A stretch of DNA of 64,000 nt, taken from Halomonas sp. Its GTDB lineage: Bacteria; Pseudomonadota; Gammaproteobacteria; Pseudomonadales; Halomonadaceae. This document shows positions 10,639 to 18,562 of the stretch, one piece after another. The translations under genes and the position numbers were made by a program. Under the pieces are notes generated by a model, which saw only the letters and a list, made by a program, of their open reading frames with translations, had not been told where the DNA came from and did not search any database. The DNA is taken from assembly GCA_018401555.1 (NCBI GenBank), contig JAGYKP010000081.1:186001-250000 (forward strand), written 5' to 3'. Every line of letters starts with the position of its first letter. Positions within the stretch are counted from its first letter, which is position 1.

Positions 10639-12750
10639 ATGAGCACTTCCACCAAGGCAGTGAAGTCATCCAACGAGGTGCCCCTGCAGGGGCCGTCCCG
10701 CGATATCTGGGACTCCAAGTACCGCCTCAAGGACCGTCACGGCAAGGCCGTGGACCAGGACGTGGCTGCCACCTGGGATCGTGTGGCCCGGGCGCTGGCC
10801 GCGGTGGAAGACAAGCAGGCCGACGCCTGGCTGCCGAAGTTTCGCTGGGCGCTGGAGAACGGCGCCATTCCCGCCGGGCGCATCATGTCCAATGCCGGCG
10901 CCGAGGCCTACAAGCCGGCGGTGAGCCTGATCAACTGCACGGTGTCGCGCACCATCCGCGACTCCATGCACGATATCCTCGACTCCGTGGTGGACGCCGG
11001 CATGACCCTCAAGGCGGGCTGCGGCATCGGCTACGACTTCTCCACCCTGCGCCACAAGGGTGCCTTCGTGTTCGGCGCCGGTGCCGGCACCAACGGCCCC
11101 CTGGCGTTCATGGATATCTACGACAAGATGTGCTTCACGGTGGCCTCCGCCGGTGGCCGCCGTGGCGCCCAGATGGGCACCTTCGACGTCGGCCACCCCG
11201 ACGTGCGCCAGTTCATCGAGGCCAAGCGCGAGTCGGGCCGCCTGCGCCAGTTCAACCTCAGCCTGCTGATCACCGACGAGTTCATGGAAGCGGTGAAGAA
11301 GGACACCGACTGGCCGCTGGCCTTCCCGCTGCACGCCGGCGAGAAGGATGACGTCGAGGAGAGCGAGCTGATCTACCGCGACTGGCCGGTGGTGGAAGAG
11401 GGTTACACCGTCGACGCCGAGGGTCGCGTGGCCTGCCGCATCGTCGAGGTGATCAAGGCCCGCGAGCTGTGGGACACCATCATGCGTTCCACCTACGATT
11501 ACGCCGAGCCGGGCTTCATCCTGATCGACCAGGTCAACCGCATGAACAACAACTGGTTCTGCGAGGAGATCCGTGCCACCAACCCCTGCGGCGAGCAGCC
11601 GCTGCCGCCCGAGGGCGCCTGCCTGCTGGGTTCGGTGAACCTGACGCGCTTCGTGATCGACCCCTTCGGCAAGAAGCCGCGCTTCGACTGGGAGCGCTAC
11701 CGCCAGGTGGTGGCGATCTTCACCCGCATGCTCGACAACGTGGTGGAGATCAGCGGCCTGCCGCTGGAGGGCCAGCGCCGCGAGATCGAGGCCAAGCGCC
11801 GCCACGGCATGGGCTTCCTGGGCCTGGGTTCCACCCTGACCATGCTCAAGATCCCCTACGGCTCGCCGGAGTCGCTGGCCTTCACCGAGGAGGTGAGCCG
11901 CAACCTGGCCATCGAGGGCTGGAAGCAGGCCCTCGAACTCTCCCGCGAGAAGGGCATGGCCCCGGCACTGGCCGAGGACTACGAGATCACCCCGAAGATG
12001 CTGCGCGAGCGCCCGGAGCTCAAGAAGGACGGCTACGAGATCGGCGACAAGGTGCCCGGCCGCATCCTGCATGCGCGCTACAGCCGCTACATGCAGAAGG
12101 TCGCCGAGGTGGAGCCGGAGCTGGTCGCGCAGCTCGCCGAGCATGGCGCGCGCTTCACCCACCACAGCTCCATCGCGCCGACCGGCACCATCTCGCTGTC
12201 GCTGGGCAACAACGCCTCCAACGGCATCGAGCCGTCGTTCTCGCACCGCTATTTCCGCAACGTCATCCAGTCGGGCAAGAAGACCAAGGAGCAGGTCGAG
12301 GTGGTCTCCTTCGAGCTGGCGGCCTACCGCCACTTCATCGCCGCCGATGCCGTGGAGAGCGACCTGCCGGACTACTTCATCACCGCCGACGCGGTGAGCC
12401 CCAAGCAGCACGTGGCGGTTCAGGCCGCCGCCCAGGCGTGGGTCGACTCGGCGATCTCCAAGACGGTGAACGTGCCCACCGAGTTCCCCTTCGAGGAGTT
12501 CAAGGACCTCTACCTCGACGCCTACCAGAGCAAGCTCAAGGGCTGCACCACCTTCCGCTTCAACCCGGAGGCCTTCCAGGGCGTGCTGGTGCGCGAGGAC
12601 GACCTCAAGAACACCACCTATGTGTTCGAGCTGGAGAATGGCGAGAGCGTGGAGCTGGCCGGTGACGAGAAGGTCATCTACGACGGCGAGGAGCACAACG
12701 CGGCGAACCTCTACGATGCGCTGAAGGAAGGCACCTATGGCAAGTGGTAA
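10639..12750 (+). CDS. nrdJa: Adenosylcobalamin-dependent (class II) ribonucleotide reductase, large part NrdJa
   Basis: Reduces ribonucleotides to deoxyribonucleotides with or without oxygen. The 703-residue protein has a conserved Cys in INCTVSRTI, the GCGIGYDFSTLR and SAGGRRGAQMGTFDVGHPD segments, the finger-loop motif NPCGEQPLPPEGACLLGS with the thiyl Cys and Glu, and SSIAPTGTISLSLGNNASNG. The usual C-terminal zinc/redox tail is missing because it is encoded by the next gene, as in the split NrdJa/NrdJb enzyme of Pseudomonas aeruginosa. It follows ubiT closely. Confidence 0.93.
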   Translation: MSTSTKAVKSSNEVPLQGPSRDIWDSKYRLKDRHGKAVDQDVAATWDRVARALAAVEDKQADAWLPKFRWALENGAIPAGRIMSNAGAEAYKPAVSLINCTVSRTIRDSMHDILDSVVDAGMTLKAGCGIGYDFSTLRHKGAFVFGAGAGTNGPLAFMDIYDKMCFTVASAGGRRGAQMGTFDVGHPDVRQFIEAKRESGRLRQFNLSLLITDEFMEAVKKDTDWPLAFPLHAGEKDDVEESELIYRDWPVVEEGYTVDAEGRVACRIVEVIKARELWDTIMRSTYDYAEPGFILIDQVNRMNNNWFCEEIRATNPCGEQPLPPEGACLLGSVNLTRFVIDPFGKKPRFDWERYRQVVAIFTRMLDNVVEISGLPLEGQRREIEAKRRHGMGFLGLGSTLTMLKIPYGSPESLAFTEEVSRNLAIEGWKQALELSREKGMAPALAEDYEITPKMLRERPELKKDGYEIGDKVPGRILHARYSRYMQKVAEVEPELVAQLAEHGARFTHHSSIAPTGTISLSLGNNASNGIEPSFSHRYFRNVIQSGKKTKEQVEVVSFELAAYRHFIAADAVESDLPDYFITADAVSPKQHVAVQAAAQAWVDSAISKTVNVPTEFPFEEFKDLYLDAYQSKLKGCTTFRFNPEAFQGVLVREDDLKNTTYVFELENGESVELAGDEKVIYDGEEHNAANLYDALKEGTYGKW

Positions 12751-12805
12751 GCCGAACCTGCCTGCTGCCGAGCGCCAACTGACAACTTATCGGAGGAGCC
12801 CCCTG

Positions 12806-13558
12806 ATGGCCGTCGAGATCAATTCCAAGATCGTTTCCTACAGCGTCAAGAAGGCGGTGGAAGAGCCGCCGCTGCCCGAGGAGAACCCGCTCACGGTGCG
12901 CATCCCGTCGCGTCCCGAGGGCACCCTGGAGGCCGTGTCGGAGAAGATCTCCTACGTCGGCGCCGAGGGGCGCAAGAAGGTCTACCTGCTGGTCTCCTTC
13001 ATGCCCGTGGAGGGCGTGCTCAACGGCAAGCGGGTGGTGATCGAGCGCCCGGTGGAGTTCTTCTTCCCCTCCGGCCAGCTCTCCAGTGAGCACCAGTGGA
13101 TCACCGCCACCATGCGCAGCCTGTCGCTGGCCGCCCGCGGCGGCTACGTCACCCAGGCGGTGGCCGACCTGCGCAAGGTGGCCTGGGACAAGGGCCTGGT
13201 GCGCTGCGGCATGAACCGCTGGGGCAAGCCGGTGTTCCACGACTCCGAGGTGGCGGCCATCGCCTGGTCGATCCAGCAGATCCTCTACCGCCGCGGCTTC
13301 CTCGACCAGGACGGCAACCAGGTGCCGGTGGAGGAGCTGGTCGCCCGCTACGCTCAGCGCCAGGCCAGCGGCCACCTGTGGGTGCCGCCTACCGCCGAGG
13401 AGATCGAGCAGGCCGAGCGCAAGGCCGAGGAGGCCGCCCATGCCAAGGGCGACGGCCCCACCGTGGTCGGCCACTGCCCCGAGTGCAACGGCGAGCTGAT
13501 CATGATGGATGGCTGCCCCACCTGCTACTCCGGCTGCGGCTGGTCCAAGTGCGGCTGA
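12806..13558 (+). CDS. nrdJb: Class II ribonucleotide reductase, C-terminal part NrdJb (TSCPD domain)
   Basis: The 250-residue partner of NrdJa. It contains the TSCPD-like domain (RIPSRPEGTLEAVSEKISY, SLAARGGYVTQAVADLRKV) and ends with a cysteine cluster, CPECNGELIMMDGCPTC followed by GCGWSKCG, which should include the redox-active pair that re-reduces the active site. The ATG at 12806 has a strong CGGAGGAG ribosome site nine bases upstream, which decides against the in-frame upstream start at 12737. Its start lies 55 bp after the nrdJa stop, so the two form one operon. Confidence 0.92.
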   Translation: MAVEINSKIVSYSVKKAVEEPPLPEENPLTVRIPSRPEGTLEAVSEKISYVGAEGRKKVYLLVSFMPVEGVLNGKRVVIERPVEFFFPSGQLSSEHQWITATMRSLSLAARGGYVTQAVADLRKVAWDKGLVRCGMNRWGKPVFHDSEVAAIAWSIQQILYRRGFLDQDGNQVPVEELVARYAQRQASGHLWVPPTAEEIEQAERKAEEAAHAKGDGPTVVGHCPECNGELIMMDGCPTCYSGCGWSKCG

Positions 13559-13604
13559 CAGTCGCGCGGCTAAGCGCCAGGCGCTGAACGTCAGTCGAGG
13601 CACG

Positions 13605-13639
13605 CATCGCCTCGGGTCACGAGAGGGCCCGGGGCGATG
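13605..13639. terminator. Hairpin between convergent nrdJb and radical-SAM gene
   Basis: CATCGCC pairs with GGCGATG and CGGG with CCCG, joined by a G-U wobble: a 12-bp stem with an 11-base loop, between two converging operons. There is no clear T-run, so termination is inferred from position. Confidence 0.4.
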
Positions 13640-13656
13640 TCGTCTTGGCGCGGGCT

Positions 13657-14396
13657 TCAGCTGCGCAGCTCGACGGTGTCGAAGTGCTGGCGCAGCCGGC
13701 GCACCAGGGTCTCCAGCGCCTCCCGGGCGGGGCGTCCTCGACGGCGTCGCGGTAGGCCGGGTCCAGGCAGCGCTCCAGGCGGGCGAGCTGGATGGCGTAG
13801 CGGCGTACCCCGCAGTCGGCCAGGGTCATGGCCAGTCGCTCGAGGTCGTCGAGGGTGAAGTCGCGCCAGTGCAGCGTGGTGCGGCACTCGAAGGGCACCC
13901 CGGCCTCCAGCAGCAGCGAGAGGCTCAGGGCGTGCTGGCGCCAGATGCCCGGGCGACCGCTGACGCGGTCGAAGTCGGCGCCGCGCCCCTTGGTGTCGAG
14001 CGCGACCCAGTCGAGCCGCGGCAGCAGCCGCTCCAGGCGCTCCGGGTAGGGGCCGGCGGTGTGCAGCCCCACCGCCAGGCCGAGTGACCGGCAGGCGTCG
14101 GCGGCGGCGGGCAGAGTCGGGGTGCAGGGTGGGCTCGCCGCCGCTGAACACCACGGAGTCCAGCTCGCCGACCCGGGCCGCCAGCAGCCCCTCGATGGCA
14201 TCCCACTCCCCGCCGCAGCGCGCCGCGCCGGCCCCATGCTGCTCGCCGTCTCGCAGTAGCCGCACGCCAGCGGACAGCCCTGCAGGTAGACCACCGCCGC
14301 CCGGCGACCCGGGAAGGCGTGGTCGTCCCGGGCCTCGAAGCCGGCAATGGGCAGGCGGATCGTGGCGCCGGGTTCGGGGACCAGGGGGATCAGCAT
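13657..14396 (-). CDS. Radical-SAM protein, anaerobic RNR-activase (NrdG-like) family (frameshifted)
   Basis: About 246 residues across breaks near 14220, 14105 and 13735. The 4Fe-4S/SAM motif reads YLQGCPLACGYCETASS (CX3CX2C), then SVVFSGGEPTLHPDS, VGLHTAGPYPERL and DWVALDTKGRGADFD, ending ALETLVRRLRQHFDTVELRS. This pattern is that of class III ribonucleotide reductase activating proteins, but no nrdD is present here, and the nearby class II enzyme needs no activase. It is the last gene of a ubiU-ubiV operon, starting five bases past the ubiV stop. Its real partner is open. Confidence 0.75.
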
Positions 14397-14401
14397 GGCG
14401 C

Positions 14402-15323
14402 TCACCCCAGGCTGGCGGCTCGGCTGTGATCCATGCCGGGGCGGCCGTGCCAGTAGCCGTCGCAGATGTCTGCGTCGACCAGGGAGAGCGGGTCCGGCGC
14501 GGCCAGCTCGCCGCGGCGGGCGGCATCGAAGGCCGTGACCACCTCCGCCATGCCCTCGGCGCGCGGGCTCAGGCGCGCCACGCCGACGCCCATCTCGGCC
14601 ATGTCCGGCACCTCGTGGCGCAGGTCCTGGCAGGCCCCCGAGAGGGTCTGGATGCCGTTCAGGGTGAATACCTGCTGGGACTCCTGGGAGCGCAGGGCCA
14701 GGCCCTCCGGGTGCTTCTGGCAGACGAACTGGCAGCGATCCTTGGGTTTCTGGTAGCGCCGCGCGGTGAAGCAGCGCGACGACCAGGCCAGTGGCAGGTG
14801 GCCGTAGGCAAACACCTCGCAGGGGGCCTCGATCCCCTGTTCGCGGCAGTCCTCCAGCAGGCGAGGCCAGGTCGTCCCGGGACATCTCCACCGGCGCCTG
14901 CCAGCTCTGCATGCCGGCGCGGGAGAGCACGGCAAGGGTGGCCGGGTTGTAGAGGTTGAGAGCGGCACCGGCCACGAAGGGCTGGCCTGCCGCCGAGAGG
15001 CGTTGCAGGGCGCTCTGGTCATTGGCCTCGACCAGGAACTCGCCGTTGTCGCACAGCTTGCGCAGGTCGCGCAGGTCGGCCTCGGACTCGATCAGGGTCT
15101 GGCTCGAGAGCACCACCTGCTTGCCGCTCTGGGTCAGCTCGCGGCCGATGCCAAGCCAGTCGTCGAGCTTCATGTCGCGGCGACGCGAGCAGACCGACTC
15201 GCCCAGGTGGACAATCTCCACCGGCCAGTCGGCGGCCTCGCGATAGAAGTCGGCGTAGTGCTCGCGGGTCCAGTAGAAGAGTACCGGGCCGAGCGACAGC
15301 TGGAGCGTGGGGGTAGCGGACAT
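14402..15323 (-). CDS. ubiV: Ubiquinone biosynthesis protein UbiV (U32 peptidase family; one frameshift)
   Basis: UbiV forms a 4Fe-4S complex with UbiU that supports oxygen-independent ring hydroxylation in ubiquinone synthesis. About 305 residues across one break near 14862. The four cluster cysteines known from E. coli UbiV are present: one in GESVCSRRRD near the N-terminus, then SSRCFTARRYQKPKDRCQFVC, which gives the CX12CX3C spacing. Other family segments are GPVLFYWTREHYADFY and ANDQSALQRL. The gene starts 11 bases after ubiU ends. Confidence 0.9.
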
Positions 15324-15333
15324 GGGCTCTCTC

Positions 15334-16329
15334 CTATTTCCAGCGGCGCTCGTAGGCGCCCAAGGTGGTGGTGCTGCCTTCTGAGACCTCGCCGAGGCCG
15401 GTCATCCAGGCGGGTTCGGTATGGAAGCGGCCCGGGGCGCGATCCAGGCGATTCAGGGCCTGGCGCCAGATACCGGCGACCTTCGATACATAGGCCGGGC
15501 TGCGCTGGCGACCCTCGATCTTGACCGCCGCGATGCCCAGTTCCTTGAGTTCCGGCAGCAACTCCAGGGTGTTGAGGCTGGTGGGCTCCTCGATGGCGTG
15601 GTAGGTCTCGCCGCCCACCTCGAAACGCCCCTTGCACAGGGTGGGATAGCCGGCGTTCTCGCCCTCGCCGTAGCGGTCGATCAGCACGCCGTTGAGGCGC
15701 GACTCCAGGCCCTCCGGGGTCTCCTCCCAGCGCACATGGGCCGCCGGCGAGCAGACGCCGCGGGTGTTGGGCGATTCACCGGTGAGATACGACGACAGGT
15801 AGCAGCGCCCCTCGGCCATGATGCACAGGCTGCCGAAGGCGAACACCTCCAGCTCCACCGGGCTCTGCTTCGCGAGGTCACGCACCTGGGTAATGGAGAG
15901 TACCCGGGGCAGCACGGCGCGCTTGATGCCGAACTGGTCGTGGTAGAAGCGCAGCGCCTCGTGGCTGGTGGCCGAGCCCTGCACCGAGAGGTGGCGGGCG
16001 AGGTCCGGGTGGCGGCGGGTGGCGTAGTCGAGCAGCCCCATGTCGGCCATGATCAGGGCATCGACGCCGAGATCCGCGGCCTGGTCCACGGCGCGGGTCC
16101 ACATCGCCCAGCCATCCGGCTGCGGGTAGGTGTTGATGGCGCAGAAGACCCGCTTGCCGCGGGCGTGGGCATAGTCGATGCCCTCCCTGGCGCGCTTGTC
16201 GGTGAAGTTGAGGCCGGCGAACTGGCGGGCGTTGGTGGTGTTCTGAAAGCCGAAGTAGACGGCATCGGCCCCTTCATCCACGGCGCGCTTAAGGGCGGGC
16301 AAGTTGCCGGCGGGGCAGACGAGCTCCAT
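15334..16329 (-). CDS. ubiU: Ubiquinone biosynthesis protein UbiU (U32 peptidase family)
   Basis: 331 residues, the standard UbiU length. The start MELVCPAGNLPALKRAVDEG and ADAVYFGFQNTTNARQFAGL are typical. The iron-sulfur cysteines appear with the E. coli spacing: CIMAEGRC (CX6C), then 16 residues to the Cys of RGVCSPAAHV, and a fourth in YPTLCKGRF. U32 proteins of this type do not act as peptidases; they work with UbiV and UbiT. It heads the ubiU-ubiV-radical-SAM operon and has a well-placed ANR/FNR box upstream. Confidence 0.93.
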   Translation of the reverse strand: MELVCPAGNLPALKRAVDEGADAVYFGFQNTTNARQFAGLNFTDKRAREGIDYAHARGKRVFCAINTYPQPDGWAMWTRAVDQAADLGVDALIMADMGLLDYATRRHPDLARHLSVQGSATSHEALRFYHDQFGIKRAVLPRVLSITQVRDLAKQSPVELEVFAFGSLCIMAEGRCYLSSYLTGESPNTRGVCSPAAHVRWEETPEGLESRLNGVLIDRYGEGENAGYPTLCKGRFEVGGETYHAIEEPTSLNTLELLPELKELGIAAVKIEGRQRSPAYVSKVAGIWRQALNRLDRAPGRFHTEPAWMTGLGEVSEGSTTTLGAYERRWK

Positions 16330-16387
16330 GGTGAGCCTCCTGTCGTGGGAATCCCGACCATGCTAGTAGACTATCCCGCCTGGCCTT

Positions 16388-16401
16388 TTGACACGGGTCA
16401 T
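16388..16401 (-). promoter_or_regulatory. ANR/FNR-type box at the ubiU promoter
   Basis: TTGAC-ACGG-GTCAT matches the TTGAT-N4-ATCAA consensus in the TTGA/TCA cores. Its centre is 41-42 bp upstream of the start point predicted by TAGCAT (16360-16365, minus strand, 4/6 of the -10 consensus): the class II activator arrangement. Confidence 0.65.
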
Positions 16402-16452
16402 GGTGGGCGCGGTATGCGCGAACAGCCTGATGCTTAGCCTTTCCACTGCCCC

Positions 16453-16466
16453 TTGATCGACATCAT
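16453..16466. promoter_or_regulatory. Second ANR/FNR-type box upstream of ubiU
   Basis: TTGAT-CGAC-ATCAT matches the consensus at nine of ten positions. It sits 65 bp further from ubiU than the first box and about 80 bp before the divergent TetR gene, so it may be a tandem upstream site for ubiU or act on the efflux operon. Confidence 0.6.
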
Positions 16467-16508
16467 CCTGCGGTGGTTTTCCCCTGGCGGAGAGGTTGCC
16501 CTTATGCT

Positions 16509-16530
16509 AGATAGTAACCAATTACTATCT
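16509..16530 (+). promoter_or_regulatory. Palindromic operator in front of the TetR gene
   Basis: AGATAGTAA-CCAA-TTACTATCT is a perfect 9-bp inverted repeat with a 4-bp spacer, ending 14 bp before the TetR-family start codon. TetR regulators usually bind such repeats at their own promoters, so autoregulation of the regulator-efflux operon is inferred. Confidence 0.75.
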
Positions 16531-16544
16531 TTTGAGGCTCGAGC

Positions 16545-17162
16545 ATGTCGCAACGCCAGCATCTCCCCGCCGATGAGCGCCGGGAGCGCACCGTGGAGGC
16601 CGTCATCGAGCTTTGCGGCCGTGAGGAGCCCGCTACCCTGACCACCGGGCGTATCGCCCGGCGCATGGGCGTCACCCAGGGGGCGCTGTTTCGCCACTTC
16701 GCCAGCAAGGAGGCCATCTGGGAGGCGGCGGTGGCCTGGGTCGCCGAGCGGGTGATGGCGAGGGTCGCCGCCGCCGCCGAAGGCGTCGAGGACCCCCTGC
16801 TTGCCCTGGAGGCGATGTTCCTCGCCCACGTGGCGTTCATCGCCGAGCATCCGGGGGTGCCGCGGCTGCTGATGGGCCAGCTGCAGCATCCGCGGCCCAC
16901 CGCCGCCGGCCGCCTGGTGCGCGAGCTGCTGGAGCGCTATCGGCGGCGCCTGCTGAGCCTGCTCGAGGAGGCCCGGCGTCGAGGGCAGCTGCGCCCCGGG
17001 CTCGACCTGGACACGGCGGCGACCCAGTTCATCGGCTGCGTCCAAGGACTGGTGCTGCAGTCGCTGATCGCCGACGACGTGGCAGGCATCGTCGATCGGG
17101 CGCCGGCGGCCTTCGATCTCTATCGACACGGTATTCGCGCGGATGCGGGAGGTGACGCATGA
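16545..17162 (+). CDS. TetR/AcrR family transcriptional regulator
   Basis: 205 residues. The N-terminal helix-turn-helix covers roughly residues 15-60 (TTGRIARRMGVTQGALFRHFASKEAIWEAA), typical of TetR. The C-terminal ligand domain is helical (FLAHVAFIAEHPGVPRLLMG, FIGCVQGLVLQSLIADD). It overlaps the next gene by four bases, so it is co-transcribed with the RND efflux genes and probably represses them until a ligand binds. The perfect inverted repeat directly upstream is its likely operator. Confidence 0.9.
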   Translation: MSQRQHLPADERRERTVEAVIELCGREEPATLTTGRIARRMGVTQGALFRHFASKEAIWEAAVAWVAERVMARVAAAAEGVEDPLLALEAMFLAHVAFIAEHPGVPRLLMGQLQHPRPTAAGRLVRELLERYRRRLLSLLEEARRRGQLRPGLDLDTAATQFIGCVQGLVLQSLIADDVAGIVDRAPAAFDLYRHGIRADAGGDA

Positions 17163-18562
17163 GGCCCTGGACGCGGCGACTGGGACGGGGCCTGGCGGTG
17201 CTGGTCGGCGTCGCCGTGGGCGTGGCGCTGCTGGTCTTCTTCGTGGCCAACCGCCAGTCCCCCGAGCGCGCGGAGGAGACGACGGCCTCCGCCACTCCGG
17301 TCAGGTTCGTCGAGGTCCGCCCGCTGGAGCTGCGCCTGGAGGCGCGTGGCCACGGTGTGGCGCGGCCCGCCGAGACCTGGCAGGCGACGGCCAACGTGGC
17401 GGGGCGCGTCGTCGAACGCCACCCGGAACTGGAAAGCGGCACCCTGCTGCCCGAGGGCACCCTGCTGGTGGCCCTGGATCCCAGCCGCTATGAGCTGGCC
17501 ATCGCCGAGGCCGAGGCGGAGCTCGCCAGCCTGGCCGGCGAGCTGGCCCAGCTCGAGGCCGAGGAAAAGAATACTCGTCGCCTGCTGGGGCTGGAGCAGC
17601 AGGCGCTCGCCCTGGCCGAGCAGGAGCTGACACGCATCGAGCGCCTGGCGGCCAGCGGCTCGGTCTCCGGCTCACGACGCGACGAGCAACGCCGCAGCAC
17701 CCTGGGCCAGCGCCAGGCGGTCGCCTCCCTGGAGAACAGCCTGGCGCTGCTGCCCGCGCGGCGCGAGGTACTCGAGGCGCAGCGCCAGCGGGCCGCGGTG
17801 CGCCTGGCCCAGGCCCGCAAGGACCTCGCCGACACCCGCTTCGTGGCACCCTATGACCTGCGCCTGGCAGCCGTGGAGGTGGAGCTGCACCAGTTCGTCG
17901 GCACCGGACAGCGGCTGTTCCAGGCCGAGAGCCTGGCGGCCGCCGAGGTGGAAGCCCATATCCCCATTGCCATGATGCGACGCCTGCTGGCCGCGGCCAT
18001 GCCGGCGGGGACCAGCGACGCGGCACCGGTCCTCGCCGAGGGGCTGGACCTGGCGGAGCGGCTGGACTTCCCGGCGGTACAGGCCGAACTCTTCCTGGCC
18101 GGCGCCGAGGGCGTGGGCTGGGTGGGGGAGCTGGTGCGCGTGGCCAGCGGCCTGGATCCGACCACCCGCACGGTACGCGCCGTGGTACGGGTCGAGCATC
18201 CCTACCGCGATGCCCGGCCGCCGGACCGTCCGCCGCTGCAGCGTGACATGTACGTGCGCACGCGGCTGTCCGCGCCCAGCCCCGAGCCTCGCCTGGTGAT
18301 ACCGGCCAGTGCGGTGCACCAGGGTGAGGTGTGGCTGGTGGATGCCGAGGCACGCCTCGAGCGGCGCGCGGTGAGCGTGGCCTTCGAGCAGGGCAACCTG
18401 GCGGTGATCGCGACCGGCCTGGCTCCGGGCGAGAGGGTGGTGGTCGATGACCTGCCCGCGGCGATCGCCGGGATGGCGCTCGAGCCGCGTCGCGACGAGG
18501 CCCTGGAGGCGCGTCTCGCCGAGCAGGCGCTGGGCCAGGGGCATGAGGAAGCCCGGCCATGA
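17159..18562 (+). CDS. RND efflux periplasmic adaptor subunit (HlyD/MFP family)
   Basis: 467 residues with one N-terminal membrane anchor (LAVLVGVAVGVALLVFFVAN). The two halves of the lipoyl/barrel-sandwich domain flank a long coiled-coil hairpin (about residues 115-225, rich in Glu, Leu and Gln). The C-terminal beta-barrel follows, with DPTTRTVRAVVRVEHPY and RLVIPASAVHQGEVWLVD. It links the inner-membrane pump encoded next to an outer-membrane channel not encoded here. Translational coupling to both neighbours (ATGA overlaps) supports one operon. Confidence 0.9.
   Translation: MRPWTRRLGRGLAVLVGVAVGVALLVFFVANRQSPERAEETTASATPVRFVEVRPLELRLEARGHGVARPAETWQATANVAGRVVERHPELESGTLLPEGTLLVALDPSRYELAIAEAEAELASLAGELAQLEAEEKNTRRLLGLEQQALALAEQELTRIERLAASGSVSGSRRDEQRRSTLGQRQAVASLENSLALLPARREVLEAQRQRAAVRLAQARKDLADTRFVAPYDLRLAAVEVELHQFVGTGQRLFQAESLAAAEVEAHIPIAMMRRLLAAAMPAGTSDAAPVLAEGLDLAERLDFPAVQAELFLAGAEGVGWVGELVRVASGLDPTTRTVRAVVRVEHPYRDARPPDRPPLQRDMYVRTRLSAPSPEPRLVIPASAVHQGEVWLVDAEARLERRAVSVAFEQGNLAVIATGLAPGERVVVDDLPAAIAGMALEPRRDEALEARLAEQALGQGHEEARP

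Noticed and set aside
10666-12696. A 676-codon minus-strand open frame
   Set aside because: Antisense to nrdJa, whose motifs are unmistakable; the reversed frame is low-complexity with no family pattern.
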